Source: Nemesobacter sp965249045 (lineage in GTDB: Bacteria; Desulfobacterota_D; UBA1144; Nemesobacterales; Nemesobacteraceae). From it: DNA of 64,000 nucleotides. Below, in pieces: positions 1 to 9,741 of the stretch. A model generated the notes under the pieces. That model had not been told where the DNA came from. It saw only the letters and a list, made by a program, of their open reading frames with translations, and did not search any database. Position 1 is the first letter of the stretch; every line of letters begins with the position of its first letter. The stretch covers positions 434,001 through 498,000 of the forward strand of contig OZ252213.1 of NCBI GenBank assembly GCA_965249045.1, written 5' to 3'. The translations under genes and the position numbers were made by a program.

Positions 1-43
1 AATAGGTTACAGGTGGAATGTCCGGGGGCACAAACAAACTCAG

Positions 44-996
44 ATGATAACCGCGCTTGGCGGCGGGAGCGGAGCCGCAAAATTCCTTAAGGGACTCACG
101 GGGGTAATTCCCCCCTCGGAACTCACCGTAATAGTGAACACGGCGGATGATATGGATCTTTACGGGATGAGAGTCTCTCCTGACATAGACACCATAATCT
201 ACAGGCTTTCGGGAAGCATAGACGAAAAAAAGGGGTGGGGACTTCGCGGCGATACGTTCGAGTTTCTGGGAGCCGCCGCGAGATTCGGTTTTCCGACATG
301 GTTCGGACTCGGCGACAGGGATCTCGCCACTCACCTGTTCAGAAAATCCATAAGCGACGCAGGCGGGACTCTGAGCGAATCCACCGCCAAGATAGCGCAG
401 CGCTTCGGCCTCGGGGAAATGCGCATACTGCCCATGAGCGACCAGAGGGTCGAGACATGGATAGAGACGGACGAGGGCGAAATGCATTTTCAGGAATACT
501 ACATAAAGCACGCGATGCGTCCCGGGGTGCGTGGGGTTAAAATAAAAGGCGCGCGCGAGGCCTCCGCGGCACCTTCGGTTCTTGACTCGATAAACGGCGC
601 GGACCTTGTGATCATATGCCCGAGCAATCCCATAATCAGCATCGGCCCATATTGGAGATAAGCGGGATAAGGGAAAGGCTTGCCGGCACGCCGGTACTCA
701 AGGTCGCCGTAAGCCCCCTTATGCGCGGAAAACCCCTTAAGGGCCCCGCAGACAAGCTCATGAGGGGGTTAGGGATGGAGGCTTCTTCAACCCAGGTGGC
801 CAGGCTTTACGCCGATTTTCTGGACGTGCTCGTAATCGACCGTTCGGACGTGGGAGAGGCAGCCGCCATAGAAGCGCTCGGAATAAGCGTTTTCGTTACC
901 GACACCATAATTCCCGACGAGCAAAGCTCAAAACGTCTTTCGCGGGAGATTCTTGATTTCACTGAATCCCTTAGACGCCGCCGCGCTTCGCAGTAG
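44..996 (+). pseudogene. cofD: 2-phospho-L-lactate transferase CofD, split by a frameshift
   Basis: CofD joins a lactyl-phosphate-type donor to Fo in coenzyme F420 biosynthesis. The N-terminus reads MITALGGGSGAAKFLKGL, the glycine-rich family start, followed by an NTADD motif and SPDIDT. The first frame stops at 661, just after PSNPIISIGP; the family sequence continues in the next frame (ILEISGIRERL) to the stop at 996. One missing C in the CCC run at 646-648 explains the break, and restoring it gives about 317 aa, the normal family length. Downstream residues look intact, so this is either a very recent mutation or a base-calling error. cofC lies on the minus strand near 44 kb. Identification is firm; whether the gene is really broken is open. 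Confidence 0.85.
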
Positions 997-1010
997 GAAA
1001 ACCGGCGTGA

Positions 1011-1946
1011 TCAGGAATCCTCTTCTTCTCTGACCGGCGGCTCATAGGGTATCAGGCTGTAGAAATAGAACTGGGGCAGTCCCTTTACCTCCGGTTCATC
1101 GCAGCTTGTCTGGAGTTTTATGGCCTGGTTCATAACCACGGTGTTTATGCTGTAGACCGTGGTTTCCCCCTCCACCCCGAATTCGGCCGCAGTGTAGTCC
1201 TCGCGGTCCTTCTCAAATTCCCACCTTATGTCGTAAATGCCTAATTTCCCTATCTCTTTTCTCAAAAAATAGTCCGAGACCTGCGAAGTCTGGGAAAAAC
1301 ATGACCTTCCCCTGTAGCAGTCAAGAAAAATCTCGCCCAGCAGATGGGAGGAAATGACATCTTCCAGATTCTCGCCGTTTACCCTTCCGTAATATATCCC
1401 CTCGGGAAGCATGACGAGGTTGGCGGCGAAGCGATGGGCTCCGACATGGGTGGTTCTCCATGCGCAGATTCCATCTTTTTTGAGAAGTTCCTTGTAAACT
1501 CCGGATCCCGCAACCGCGCAGCATCCGTCGTGCGCTCCGTGGGTGCAGACCAGAACAAGCTTCTCCGCACAGGAGAATCTCTCTATTTCCCCGGTGCGAA
1601 CAAGCTCGGGAAGATCTATCGAGAGAAGGTCCTCGTAAGTTTCTATTTCGAACCTGTAGAGTTTCGGGGAAAACTCAGAAGAGCGCGCGTAGTAAAAAAC
1701 GGGGTTGCCCTCACCCGGGCGCGGCCCTCCTATTAGCTGAAGCCTGGATTGCTCAAAAGACGAAAGAAACTCTCCCAGATGCTCCTTTACCTCTTGGGGC
1801 AGCACGCTTTGCGCAAAAGCGTCTCTTCTCCATATCCCGGAGTACTCGAGTGCAAACCAGTTCTTTACCTCGACAGCGGTTCCGTAGAGGTGCTCTCCGC
1901 TAAGAGAAGACATCTCGGAACATGTAAGCGTTTTTTTGTCAGCCAT
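1011..1946 (-). CDS. Sucrase/ferredoxin-like (Suc_Fer) family protein
   Basis: A 311-aa thioredoxin-fold ferredoxin-like protein of the Suc_Fer/Apd1 type. The diagnostic segment is CTHGAHDGCCAV (Cys134, Cys142, Cys143) followed about 25 residues later by THVGAHRFAAN (His167, His171) and LPEGIYYGRV. In related proteins such Cys/His residues bind a [2Fe-2S] cluster, so an electron-transfer role is likely, but the substrate is unknown. Its start lies 1 nt after the stop of the mltA-like gene on the same strand, so the two are probably co-transcribed and translationally coupled. It converges with cofD. Family assignment is good; physiological role is not known. Confidence 0.8.
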   Translation of the reverse strand: MADKKTLTCSEMSSLSGEHLYGTAVEVKNWFALEYSGIWRRDAFAQSVLPQEVKEHLGEFLSSFEQSRLQLIGGPRPGEGNPVFYYARSSEFSPKLYRFEIETYEDLLSIDLPELVRTGEIERFSCAEKLVLVCTHGAHDGCCAVAGSGVYKELLKKDGICAWRTTHVGAHRFAANLVMLPEGIYYGRVNGENLEDVISSHLLGEIFLDCYRGRSCFSQTSQVSDYFLRKEIGKLGIYDIRWEFEKDREDYTAAEFGVEGETTVYSINTVVMNQAIKLQTSCDEPEVKGLPQFYFYSLIPYEPPVREEEDS

Positions 1947-1947
1947 C

Positions 1948-3240
1948 TTATCCTCCTGGGCTCCGCCCGCCGTTTTTTTCCCTAAGCGCCACGAGAAATT
2001 CCCCCTTCGGCACCAGATAGAAGAATTTTCCCCAGTTTTTCATGACTCCCGCGTGACGGGATGCGTCTCTTCCTTCCCCCCAGAAAAGGTCGACTCGCCT
2101 GGCGCCCTTTATCGCTCCTCCGCTGTCGTGGTTTACCACGAAGCGGGAAGTCGGCTTCCAAAGCAACGGCTCGACGGAAACAGAAGTTTCGAAAACCGGC
2201 CTTTCAAATTCCATGAACACGAGAGATCCCCTGGGGAAAAAGGCTTTGTCCGTCGCTATGGTCCGGCCGTCAACGACTTCCGTTCCGAAAGAGGTCTGGG
2301 GCTTGCCGGGAAGTCTGCGGAAGAAAATGTAGCTCGGGTTTTTGTAAAGGATATTCATCCTCTCCGCGTAGGAGAGGGATCTTAGGTGGTTTTCTATGGC
2401 CCAAAGGCTCATTTTTTCCCTTGGGATCCACTCGAAAAGAAATTTCCCTATAGCCACGTAATCATGTCCGTTCTGGGCGGCGTAGCCTATGACCCGCTCC
2501 TCTCCGTCCGCAAATCTTATTTTGCCGGAGCCCTGGATCTGAAGAAAAAATCCATCGACGGGATCAACCCACGCGATTTCGAGCTTTTTCCCCCTGAGCT
2601 TTCCCCCGGAATCGATTTCGCTTCGGGAATAATAGGGGACGAGTTCAGAAGTTCTGCCCGGACCTCCCTGCTCAACCCTTCCGTAAAGTGACTGCAGCTT
2701 TCCCCGGGCGATCTTGTCGTCTTCAAGAAACGAAAATCTCTCGAACCGTTCGATGAACCTGTCCATTCTGAGACGCACCAGGTCGTCGGGCACCCGGTAA
2801 AGGGGGTGAGTATGTTTCGGGGTTCTCGCCTGGGAAGCGGGAAGCACCGGAGAGAAGTAAGAGGTTATGAAAACCTTGCCCCAGGGCTTTCCCGGAAAGC
2901 CGTAGAAATCAAAATTCTTCCTCACGTCTTTTATGAAATCATCCTTGGTCACGCCCGTTTCAAGCTTGCCGAGAAGATAGTTAAGGGCCAGGGCGTAATC
3001 CCCCGCGGAAACGGTCTTCTGTCCGAAAACGAGCTGGGAATCCTTTGTTTCCGAAAGTTTCTCAACGCTTGCGCCGATAGACTCCTTGAGTCCCTCCGGG
3101 AAAAGGTCGTCGTCTATTTCCGGAACGAAGGGGACAGGGCGCATGGACTCGGGGCCCGGAACCTCGGGAGGTCTTTCGCAGGAGATGTAGAGAAAAAGCA
3201 GGAAAACGGCTGAGAGTATGCTTGCGACTTTTAGGTTCAT
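1948..3240 (-). CDS. mltA: Membrane-bound lytic murein transglycosylase A (MltA)
   Basis: MltA cleaves peptidoglycan glycan strands to 1,6-anhydromuropeptides at the outer membrane. I place the start at 3240 because it gives MNLKVASILSAVFLLFLYISC, a short hydrophobic signal ending in a plausible lipobox with Cys21; longer in-frame starts would bury this signal. The product is then 430 aa. The MltA domain covers the middle (YFSPVLPASQ through GSGKIRFADG), followed by the 3D domain with ATDKAFFPRGS and VNHDSGGAIKGARRVDLFWG, which holds the conserved Asp residues. AGGTT lies just upstream as a weak ribosome site. Downstream it is coupled to the Suc_Fer gene. Confidence 0.88.
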   Translation of the reverse strand: MNLKVASILSAVFLLFLYISCERPPEVPGPESMRPVPFVPEIDDDLFPEGLKESIGASVEKLSETKDSQLVFGQKTVSAGDYALALNYLLGKLETGVTKDDFIKDVRKNFDFYGFPGKPWGKVFITSYFSPVLPASQARTPKHTHPLYRVPDDLVRLRMDRFIERFERFSFLEDDKIARGKLQSLYGRVEQGGPGRTSELVPYYSRSEIDSGGKLRGKKLEIAWVDPVDGFFLQIQGSGKIRFADGEERVIGYAAQNGHDYVAIGKFLFEWIPREKMSLWAIENHLRSLSYAERMNILYKNPSYIFFRRLPGKPQTSFGTEVVDGRTIATDKAFFPRGSLVFMEFERPVFETSVSVEPLLWKPTSRFVVNHDSGGAIKGARRVDLFWGEGRDASRHAGVMKNWGKFFYLVPKGEFLVALREKNGGRSPGG

Positions 3241-3475
3241 TTCAACCTGTTGGTTCTCCATAAGAGGAAATAACGATGAGAGACTCTTGCGGATAAGAGT
3301 AAGTTTATACCCTGTTACACGCGCCTTGCGCAAAAAACCTATGGCAGCGGGAGAAATCCTGTGCCTTCAGACCCAGCCGCGGTCGATATTTTTCCGAAAA
3401 GACAGGGTAAAATAGAAGTTCCGGGGCGGCCCGGTAGCGGCCGCCTGCGGTTTTTCACGATTTAAAAACGGAAAA

Positions 3476-4420
3476 ATGAAGCGGAAATTCCTTGGCATAG
3501 ACATAGGGGGAACCAACCTCAGGGGAAAAATCATTTCCGAGAATGGAGACATGCTCGGGGAGAAAAAAACCCGCTCGGACGCCCATATGGGCATTTCGCC
3601 GCTCATGGAGAACCTTGCCGGCTTCATAAAAGGATTCGCCGGGGAGGAAATATCGGCAATCGGGATAGGGATACCGGGAACCGTCGACCGGAGAAACGGT
3701 ATGCTCGTCCAGGCCCCGAACATAGCCAACACGAAGAATTTTCCGTTTACCTCAGACCTTTCGGACAGAATCGGAACCGCGACGCCCGTTTTTATTGAAA
3801 ACGACGCTTCCTGCGCGGCTCTCGGAGAATACCGGGCGGGAGCGGGCAGAGGCTCAAATTCAATGGTAATGATAACCCTGGGAACCGGATTCGGAGGCGG
3901 AATAGTCCTCGACGGCAAGCTTTGGTCGGGGGAAGACGGCTTCGCCGGGGAAGTGGGGCACATGACCATCGACCCTTCGGGACCCGGGTGCGCCTGCGGG
4001 GGGAGAGGCTGCATTGAGACCTACGTTTCGCAGGTAGCGATAAAAAGAATCGTCCGCGAGCACCCGAAGCTCCGTGAAAAACTCGCCGGGACCGAAGAAT
4101 CGGCCATCCCCGAACGCTTGGCGGAGCTTGCGCGCGAAAAAGACCAGGCTGCAATCGGCGTATGGAACGATTTCGGAGCAACCCTGGGAGTGGGAATATC
4201 GATTCTCGTAAACGTCCTGGACGTAAAAACAGTGGTCGTGGGCGGGGGGCTCTCGGGCGCCTGGCCGCTTTTTATCGGGAAAACCCGCAAGGAAGCCGAA
4301 AGAAGGTGTCTTGGCGGGGCGGCGAGGAAGCTTCAGATAAAAAAAGCTGTTTTGGGAGACAACTCAGGGATCTTGGGAGCGTGCTACGTCGCTAAAAGCG
4401 GGCTTGGGGAGGATTCCTAG
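3476..4420 (+). CDS. ROK family sugar kinase (glucokinase-like)
   Basis: A 314-aa ROK kinase, probably phosphorylating glucose or a related hexose with ATP in the cytosol. The N-terminal phosphate-binding loop is LGIDIGGTN. The ROK signature appears as VFIENDASCAALGEYRAGAG and LGTGFGGGIVLDG, and the zinc-binding motif is GCACGGRGCIE preceded by GEVGHMTI, whose His completes the site. Sugar specificity cannot be read from the sequence, so no gene symbol is given. It is convergent with tilS, the two stop codons overlapping by 4 nt. Confidence 0.85.
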   Translation: MKRKFLGIDIGGTNLRGKIISENGDMLGEKKTRSDAHMGISPLMENLAGFIKGFAGEEISAIGIGIPGTVDRRNGMLVQAPNIANTKNFPFTSDLSDRIGTATPVFIENDASCAALGEYRAGAGRGSNSMVMITLGTGFGGGIVLDGKLWSGEDGFAGEVGHMTIDPSGPGCACGGRGCIETYVSQVAIKRIVREHPKLREKLAGTEESAIPERLAELAREKDQAAIGVWNDFGATLGVGISILVNVLDVKTVVVGGGLSGAWPLFIGKTRKEAERRCLGGAARKLQIKKAVLGDNSGILGACYVAKSGLGEDS

Positions 4421-5832
4421 GACGCTTTAGGACTTTTAACCGCAAGGTCAAGCAGCTTCTGCGAAGAACCGCAGACCCTTATCCTAAGCCACGGCCCTTT
4501 CATCCGATCCGCCTTGAACCTGTTGTCCGTTCTTAGCCCGCCCACCCAAATTATTCCGTCGCGGGTTTCAAAAACCGGCACTTTTTTTCTGAGGAATCTC
4601 GGTATTTTTTCGTCAATGAAAAAATCCTTGAGCTTCTTGGCTCCCCTCATTCCGAGCGGAACGAACCTGTCTCCCTCAGAAAAGCTCCTAAGCGCTATGG
4701 GGAAGCCGACTTTTTCGGGCGAAAAGTACCCGACATCGGGTGCACCCCAGAGAGAGGAGTCGTCTGTAAGCTCAACTGTGACCTCAAGGTCCCGAGAGAC
4801 TCTATGAGTTCCATGGTTTTTTATCTCGGTCGGCGGGAATTCGCGTAACTCATCTTCGCGCGTGAAAAAGAAAACTCCGTGGCCCGTATGAAAAACGACT
4901 CCGCCGGGAAGGTTCACCTCTGCCGAGGACTCACCCGAGCACACCACCTCGTCAATCGAGAAAAGATGTTTGGCGGAAACCGAGTTAAGGTCTCCTTTTA
5001 CGGCCAGAATCGATTTTCTCATTACTGAGAACCTGATCGCCGGGGGTTCGCAAAGAAGCTTTTCCGTGTCTCCGAGCACACCTTCGCCCACAACACGGGC
5101 GAGTTTACTGAATTTCCTCTCGGCTTCGGCCGAAATAAAATCCGCCTCCGCGGCGCAGACCGCCGCCACCCGGGAGAGAACCTGCTCGATGGCAGGATTG
5201 TAGCTCTCAAGCAGGGGAATAAGCTCGTTTCTTATCCTGTTTCTTAGAAATTCATTCGAACTGTTGGTCGAGTCTTCCCTCCAGGACACGCCTTTTGAGC
5301 GAAGGTACTCCCTGGCTTCAAGCTTGGTGACGTTTATGAGCGGGCGTATTATGTTGCCGACCGAGGGTCTTATTCCGGCAAGACCCCGGGAACCGCTTCC
5401 CCTTATGAGTCTCATTATGACCGTCTCTGCCTGGTCGTTAAGGGTGTGGGCCGTGGCGATTCTCTGAGCCGAGCGTTTCGCGAGAATATCGTTAAAAAAG
5501 TCGTAGCGAAGCTCCCTGGCGGCGTCTTCAAGGGAAAGTCCGCGTTTTTTTCTGAAGCCCTCTGTGTCAACCCGCACGCATTCAAACGAAAAGTTAAGCC
5601 GGCCGGCCGCTTCCCTTACGTACTCGGCGTCTTCGTCCGATTCTGCGCCCCTGAGCCCGTGGTTGACGTGGGAAACGATCACGTCGATATCCGGATAAAG
5701 CTCCCGCAGGTCACAAAAAGCGAAGAGAAGCGCCATGGAGTCTGATCCTCCGGACACTCCCGCAACAATTACGTCCCCGGGACTGAGCATCCCGAAAGAA
5801 TCAACTGTTTTTTTTACCTTGCCCAAAAACAT
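4417..5832 (-). CDS. tilS: tRNA(Ile)-lysidine synthase TilS
   Basis: TilS converts C34 of tRNA-Ile(CAU) to lysidine so that it reads AUA. The 471-aa protein has the PP-loop SGGSDS at residues 27-32, then the N-type ATPase core (HVNHGLRG, TAHTLNDQAETVIMRLIRGSG, EDSTN) and a C-terminal TilS domain with GAKKLKDFFIDEKIP. The ATG at 5832 lies inside the end of the upstream DUF502 gene (32-nt overlap), so it is the last gene of a pheT-ihfA-DUF502-tilS run and probably translationally coupled. Confidence 0.93.
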   Translation of the reverse strand: MFLGKVKKTVDSFGMLSPGDVIVAGVSGGSDSMALLFAFCDLRELYPDIDVIVSHVNHGLRGAESDEDAEYVREAAGRLNFSFECVRVDTEGFRKKRGLSLEDAARELRYDFFNDILAKRSAQRIATAHTLNDQAETVIMRLIRGSGSRGLAGIRPSVGNIIRPLINVTKLEAREYLRSKGVSWREDSTNSSNEFLRNRIRNELIPLLESYNPAIEQVLSRVAAVCAAEADFISAEAERKFSKLARVVGEGVLGDTEKLLCEPPAIRFSVMRKSILAVKGDLNSVSAKHLFSIDEVVCSGESSAEVNLPGGVVFHTGHGVFFFTREDELREFPPTEIKNHGTHRVSRDLEVTVELTDDSSLWGAPDVGYFSPEKVGFPIALRSFSEGDRFVPLGMRGAKKLKDFFIDEKIPRFLRKKVPVFETRDGIIWVGGLRTDNRFKADRMKGPWLRIRVCGSSQKLLDLAVKSPKAS

Positions 5833-6502
5833 CAGAATCGCCTTGAGAAATCCCGGCGGAAACTATAAGCCGAAACGCGTCTTCCACGGAAATATCAAGT
5901 TCCTGCAGTTCCTCTTCCGGAACCATTATGTAAATACCGCTTGTCGGATTCGGCGTTGTGGGAACGAACAGACTGACGAGCCTTTGGTCCGTCGTGTTAT
6001 GTCCCCGGCCTGCCTCCGTAACTCCCGTTACGAAAGCTATGGCACGGATACCCCTTCTCGGGTACTCGACCAGCACGACTCTTTTCATGCTCTGCATCTG
6101 GGAGGTGAGAAAAAGCGTCTGCACTACCTGCTTTACGCTCACGTAGAAGGCTCTGGCAAGCGGAATCTTCGAGATAAGCGATTCACCGAACAGGAGCATT
6201 CTTCTGCCCACGAAGTTTCTGGTCACGGCCCCCAGAAAAACGATCAGCAGCAGGGTGGCCAAGATTCCTATAACAAAAGATATTCCCTGAAACACGTAAG
6301 GCGGGACATCTATAAAGTGGCGGAGGATTCCGGCGGGGCCGTTGCTGAAAAAGAAAAGCATCCACTTTATCAGCTTGTAGAGGACGAAAATGGTCACCCC
6401 GAAAGGAACAATAATCAGGATGCCGGCAACGAAGCTTTGCTTGAAAAAGGAAGATTGGGGAGGTTTTGGCTCTGGTATTTTAACCCCCCCGTTCCTGGTC
6501 AA
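5801..6502 (-). CDS. DUF502 family membrane protein
   Basis: A 233-aa inner-membrane protein of the DUF502 family, function unknown. Hydrophobic segments at about residues 20-47 and 68-92 look like transmembrane helices, with family-typical text between and after them (SLISKIPLARAFYVSVKQV, VLVEYPRRGIRAIAFVTG, VSLFVPTTPNPTSGIYIMVPEE). The reading frame opens with a TTG at 6502 inside the 3' end of ihfA; no ATG near the N-terminus fits better. It overlaps tilS by 32 nt, so it sits in a compact operon. Family call is confident; the role is not known. Confidence 0.85.
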   Translation of the reverse strand: MTRNGGVKIPEPKPPQSSFFKQSFVAGILIIVPFGVTIFVLYKLIKWMLFFFSNGPAGILRHFIDVPPYVFQGISFVIGILATLLLIVFLGAVTRNFVGRRMLLFGESLISKIPLARAFYVSVKQVVQTLFLTSQMQSMKRVVLVEYPRRGIRAIAFVTGVTEAGRGHNTTDQRLVSLFVPTTPNPTSGIYIMVPEEELQELDISVEDAFRLIVSAGISQGDSDVFGQGKKNS

Positions 6503-6767
6503 TCTTTTTCCTTAGAAACCTGCTGGGTTTGAAAACGACCGTGAGGCGGGAAGGTATGCTTACTTCCTCTCCGGTGGAGGGGTTTCTTCCTATCCGGGAC
6601 TTTCTTCTCGTGACCCTGAAGGTTCCGAACCCGGGGAGTTTCACCTCTTCGCCGGCCATGAGCCTCTCTCTTATCAGCTCGAAAAAAAAGTTGACTATTT
6701 CCGCCGATTCTCTTCTTGAAAACCCTATCTCCGAGTACAAAACACCAGCCAGATCCTTCTTTGTCAT
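6480..6767 (-). CDS. ihfA: HU/IHF-family DNA-bending protein, IHF-alpha-like
   Basis: A 95-aa histone-like protein that bends DNA as a dimer. It carries the family start MTKKDLAGVLYSEIGFSRRE, the core LPGFGTFRVTRRKSRIGRNPSTGE with the GRNP beta-arm tip, and VFKPSRFLRKK at the end. Its place directly after pheT (16-nt gap) is the same as in many bacteria, which supports the alpha-subunit reading over plain HU. A strong AAGGGGGGAT site precedes the ATG. The C-terminus overlaps the DUF502 start by 23 nt. Confidence 0.88.
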   Translation of the reverse strand: MTKKDLAGVLYSEIGFSRRESAEIVNFFFELIRERLMAGEEVKLPGFGTFRVTRRKSRIGRNPSTGEEVSIPSRLTVVFKPSRFLRKKIDQERGG

Positions 6768-6783
6768 GAAAATCCCCCCTTTT

Positions 6784-9198
6784 TTAAACCGAACGCAATT
6801 CGGCTCCTATTGTTTTTCCCAAACTTTTGAGAACATCCTGCTGAACCCTGTTCGCGTCCTCGTCGGTAAGGGTCCTCTCCCTGTTCCGAAGAATCAGCGA
6901 CAGCGCGACGCTCTTTTTCCCTTCCTCAAGGGAATTTCCCTTGTAAACGTCAAACACCCAAGCATTTTCTATTATACCAAAATCTGCCTTTTTTATAACT
7001 GAAAGAATTTCCCGCACAGGAACTATGTCATCGACCACAAGCGCTATGTCGCGGCGAAGGGATGGAAATTTGGGAAGCGGGGAAAATTTCCTCTTGAAAC
7101 TCGTGTAGACGACCGAGAGAAGAGATAAGTCGAGTTCAAGCACGTATACGCTTTCGCTTATCTCGAGTTTTTCCAGAAGATGCGGGTGAAGCTCCCCGAC
7201 CACCCCCAGAACGTTTCCGTCAACCAGCACGGCGGAAGATTTCCCCGGCCAGAGAAATCCATGGTCAGAGGAAATGGACTCAAAGTCTATCTTGGAATCC
7301 ACCGAAAGGACCTCCAGGCTTCTTTCGAGCACGCTTTTGATGTCGAAGAAATCGAATTTTCCCCCGCCCCATATCTCGGGAGCCCTTTTTCCGGTCGCAA
7401 TCGCGGCGAATTTCTTCACTTCGGTTGGGAGCTGGTCCATATCTTTGGGGTAAAAAACCTTGGCGGACTCGAAAAGCCTTACGTCCTGATTCTGCCTCGA
7501 GAGGTTGAGTCTCACGTTTTTCACAAGAGAGGGAAGAAGGCTAGTTCTCATTTCCGAAAGTTCCCGCGATATCGGGTTCATAACGCGCATCGACTCCTCA
7601 AAGCCAAACGTCCTGAGAAGTTCAGGGGACTCGAAACTGTAGTTTATAGCCTCGAGAAAACCGTAGGAAACAAAAATGTCCCTTAGCCTTTTCTCCATGA
7701 CGGTTATCACGTTGGGTTTCTTAGCTACCATTGGAACCTCTGGCAGGACGGAGGGAATATTGTCGTAACCCAGAAGACGCGCAACTTCCTCGACGATATC
7801 TACCTCACGCTCTATGTCCACCCTGAAAGTCGGAGCTCGAAGCAAAAGCGTGTCTACGGAGAGGCTGAGAACCTCAAACTCAAGGCTCTCGAGAAGCTCC
7901 GCTATTTCTTGGGAATCGGTGGATATGCCGACTAGGCCACAGACCCTGTCAACTGACAGGGAAATCTCCTTGGGGCTCACGGGGTCGGGATATACGTCGA
8001 TAATCCCCTTGGCGACTGTTCCTCCGGATAAGCGGCTTATAAGCTCGGCCGCGCGGTCAAGGGCAAACGAAACGTTGTTTATGTCAATGCCTTTTTCAAA
8101 CCTGCTCGAAGACTCGCTCTTAAGGCCGTTTCGCTTGGACGTTTTCCTTATGCCTACGGGAGAAAAGTAAGCGGCCTCAAGCAGAACGCTGCTCGTCTCA
8201 TTCTCTATTTCGGTGCCGGTGCCGCCCATGATCCCGGCAAGCGCGACGGGGGAATCCCCGCTGCAGATAACCAGATCATCGCCGAGCAGTTTTCTTTCGA
8301 CGCCGTCAAGCGTTTCTATCGTTTCTCCGGCCCTGGCTTTTCTGACGGAAATCCGGCCCCGATCAAGCTTGTCGTAATCAAAAGCGTGAAGAGGCTGTCC
8401 CTGTTCAAGCAGAACGAAGTTCGTAACGTCAACAACATTGTTAACGGAGCGGATTCCGCAGTACTCAAGCCTTTCCTGAAGCCATGCGGGGGAGGGCTCG
8501 ATTCTGACTCCTTCAATGAGCCGGCAGCAGTATCTGGGACACGCCTCCGCGTCCCCAACCTCTACCGTGACCCTTCCTGAAATGTCATCTCCCTGCTCTT
8601 TTATGGAGAAACTCGGTTTCTGAAGATTCTGGCCCAGTATTGCCGAGACTTCTCTTGCGATCCCGAAAATACTCATGCAGTCAGGACGGTTGGGAGTAAT
8701 TCCTACCTCGAAGATAACGCCGTCGTAGCTGATCTCGTCGCTCATACTGGTTCCAAGTTCAGCCTTGGGGGAGAGAATCATTATCCCGTCTTCGCCGCCC
8801 GAGAGACCCATTTCGTCCGCGGAACAGAGCATCCCCTCCGAATCTTCACCGCGGATTTTCGAGCGCTTTATCTCGACGCCTTCCGGAAACTTCGAGGTAG
8901 CCGGAAGAACCGTACCCGCCTTGGCGAAAGCGACCTTGTCCCCCTCTTTCATGTTGTCCGCCCCGCAGACAACCACGTAGCGGGTTTGTCCGTCCGTAAC
9001 ATCACAGATACTCAGTCTGTCGGCGTTTGGATGTTTTTCGATGCTGTTTATCTGAGCGACGCAGACATCTGCAAGCGCCTTGCCCTTGTCTTCAAGGGCT
9101 TCAAGCTCAAAACCGGCCATGGTGAGCATTTCCCCCAGCTCTTCTGGAGAAACATCGATTTTCAGGTAGTCAGTAAGCCATCCAAGAGGAAAAATCAT
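6784..9198 (-). CDS. pheT: Phenylalanine--tRNA ligase beta subunit PheT
   Basis: An 804-aa beta subunit of PheRS, normal length for the long bacterial form. Visible domains are the N-terminal OB-fold tRNA-binding domain (CDVTDGQTRYVVVCGADNM, about residues 40-150), the B3/B4 editing region (PRYCCRLIEGV, VVDVTNFVLLEQGQPLHAFDYDKL), B5 (EVDIVEEVARLLGYDNIP), the catalytic-like core, and a C-terminal anticodon-binding FDX-ACB domain (PSLRRDIALVVDDIVPV through KSVALSLILRNRERTLTDE). No pheS is found immediately upstream, which is unusual, since pheS and pheT commonly form one operon. Confidence 0.95.
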   Translation of the reverse strand: MIFPLGWLTDYLKIDVSPEELGEMLTMAGFELEALEDKGKALADVCVAQINSIEKHPNADRLSICDVTDGQTRYVVVCGADNMKEGDKVAFAKAGTVLPATSKFPEGVEIKRSKIRGEDSEGMLCSADEMGLSGGEDGIMILSPKAELGTSMSDEISYDGVIFEVGITPNRPDCMSIFGIAREVSAILGQNLQKPSFSIKEQGDDISGRVTVEVGDAEACPRYCCRLIEGVRIEPSPAWLQERLEYCGIRSVNNVVDVTNFVLLEQGQPLHAFDYDKLDRGRISVRKARAGETIETLDGVERKLLGDDLVICSGDSPVALAGIMGGTGTEIENETSSVLLEAAYFSPVGIRKTSKRNGLKSESSSRFEKGIDINNVSFALDRAAELISRLSGGTVAKGIIDVYPDPVSPKEISLSVDRVCGLVGISTDSQEIAELLESLEFEVLSLSVDTLLLRAPTFRVDIEREVDIVEEVARLLGYDNIPSVLPEVPMVAKKPNVITVMEKRLRDIFVSYGFLEAINYSFESPELLRTFGFEESMRVMNPISRELSEMRTSLLPSLVKNVRLNLSRQNQDVRLFESAKVFYPKDMDQLPTEVKKFAAIATGKRAPEIWGGGKFDFFDIKSVLERSLEVLSVDSKIDFESISSDHGFLWPGKSSAVLVDGNVLGVVGELHPHLLEKLEISESVYVLELDLSLLSVVYTSFKRKFSPLPKFPSLRRDIALVVDDIVPVREILSVIKKADFGIIENAWVFDVYKGNSLEEGKKSVALSLILRNRERTLTDEDANRVQQDVLKSLGKTIGAELRSV

Positions 9199-9627
9199 AA
9201 ATTCACCCAGCGAGTTAGATTACACGCTATAAAAACCCGGTCAATAGTTAACCCGCTGAAAATAAAAGACTATTTAAGAAAAAACAAGTAAGCACTGAAC
9301 ACCATCGACGAAAATCCTGCCGGCCGAGGGTCGGTTCCGCCAGCAAAAGGAGATTTTAACCGCTCGCGAAGCCCAAACCACTGAATTCCCGGGGCGCGGA
9401 GAAACATGTCTGCGCATGAAGTTCCCGGCGAAGTTTCGTATTGTTAATAAATCATTAAAAATTCATTTGAAATGTCTTAATTAACTGATATGAAACACTT
9501 TTTTTTGTTGATAGATTGTGAATAAAATTTTGCGAATTTCCAAGACTGTATTATAACTCCCTTAAATAACTCGATAATTGGGAAAACAATCCGATTCGTT
9601 CCTCTCGTTTGTACTGAACAGTTTGTG
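9199..9627. other. Intergenic region upstream of pheT
   Basis: A 429-bp stretch without a gene I can support. It becomes AT-rich from about 9430. Short open frames here on both strands lack convincing ribosome sites and family-like composition. The promoter of the pheT operon should lie near the left end, but no clear consensus hexamer pair is visible. The right end is the outer flank of the 8-bp duplication of the inserted element. Confidence 0.5.
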
Positions 9628-9635
9628 AAATGTTT
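9628..9635. repeat. 8-bp target-site duplication, left copy (element 2)
   Basis: AAATGTTT at 9628-9635 is repeated exactly at 10687-10694, immediately outside the two ends of the element. An 8-bp duplication is characteristic of the IS1595 family. The right copy forms the left half of an intact parS. Confidence 0.88.
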
Positions 9636-9741
9636 GGGACTTACATACTTAGGTTGACAGAGGGGCGGGGTCAAATGAATAACGATGTTTTGCAAATGGC
9701 TCTCGCTTACAGTAGCCCTAACTTTGTGAAGTTTGTTCTCT

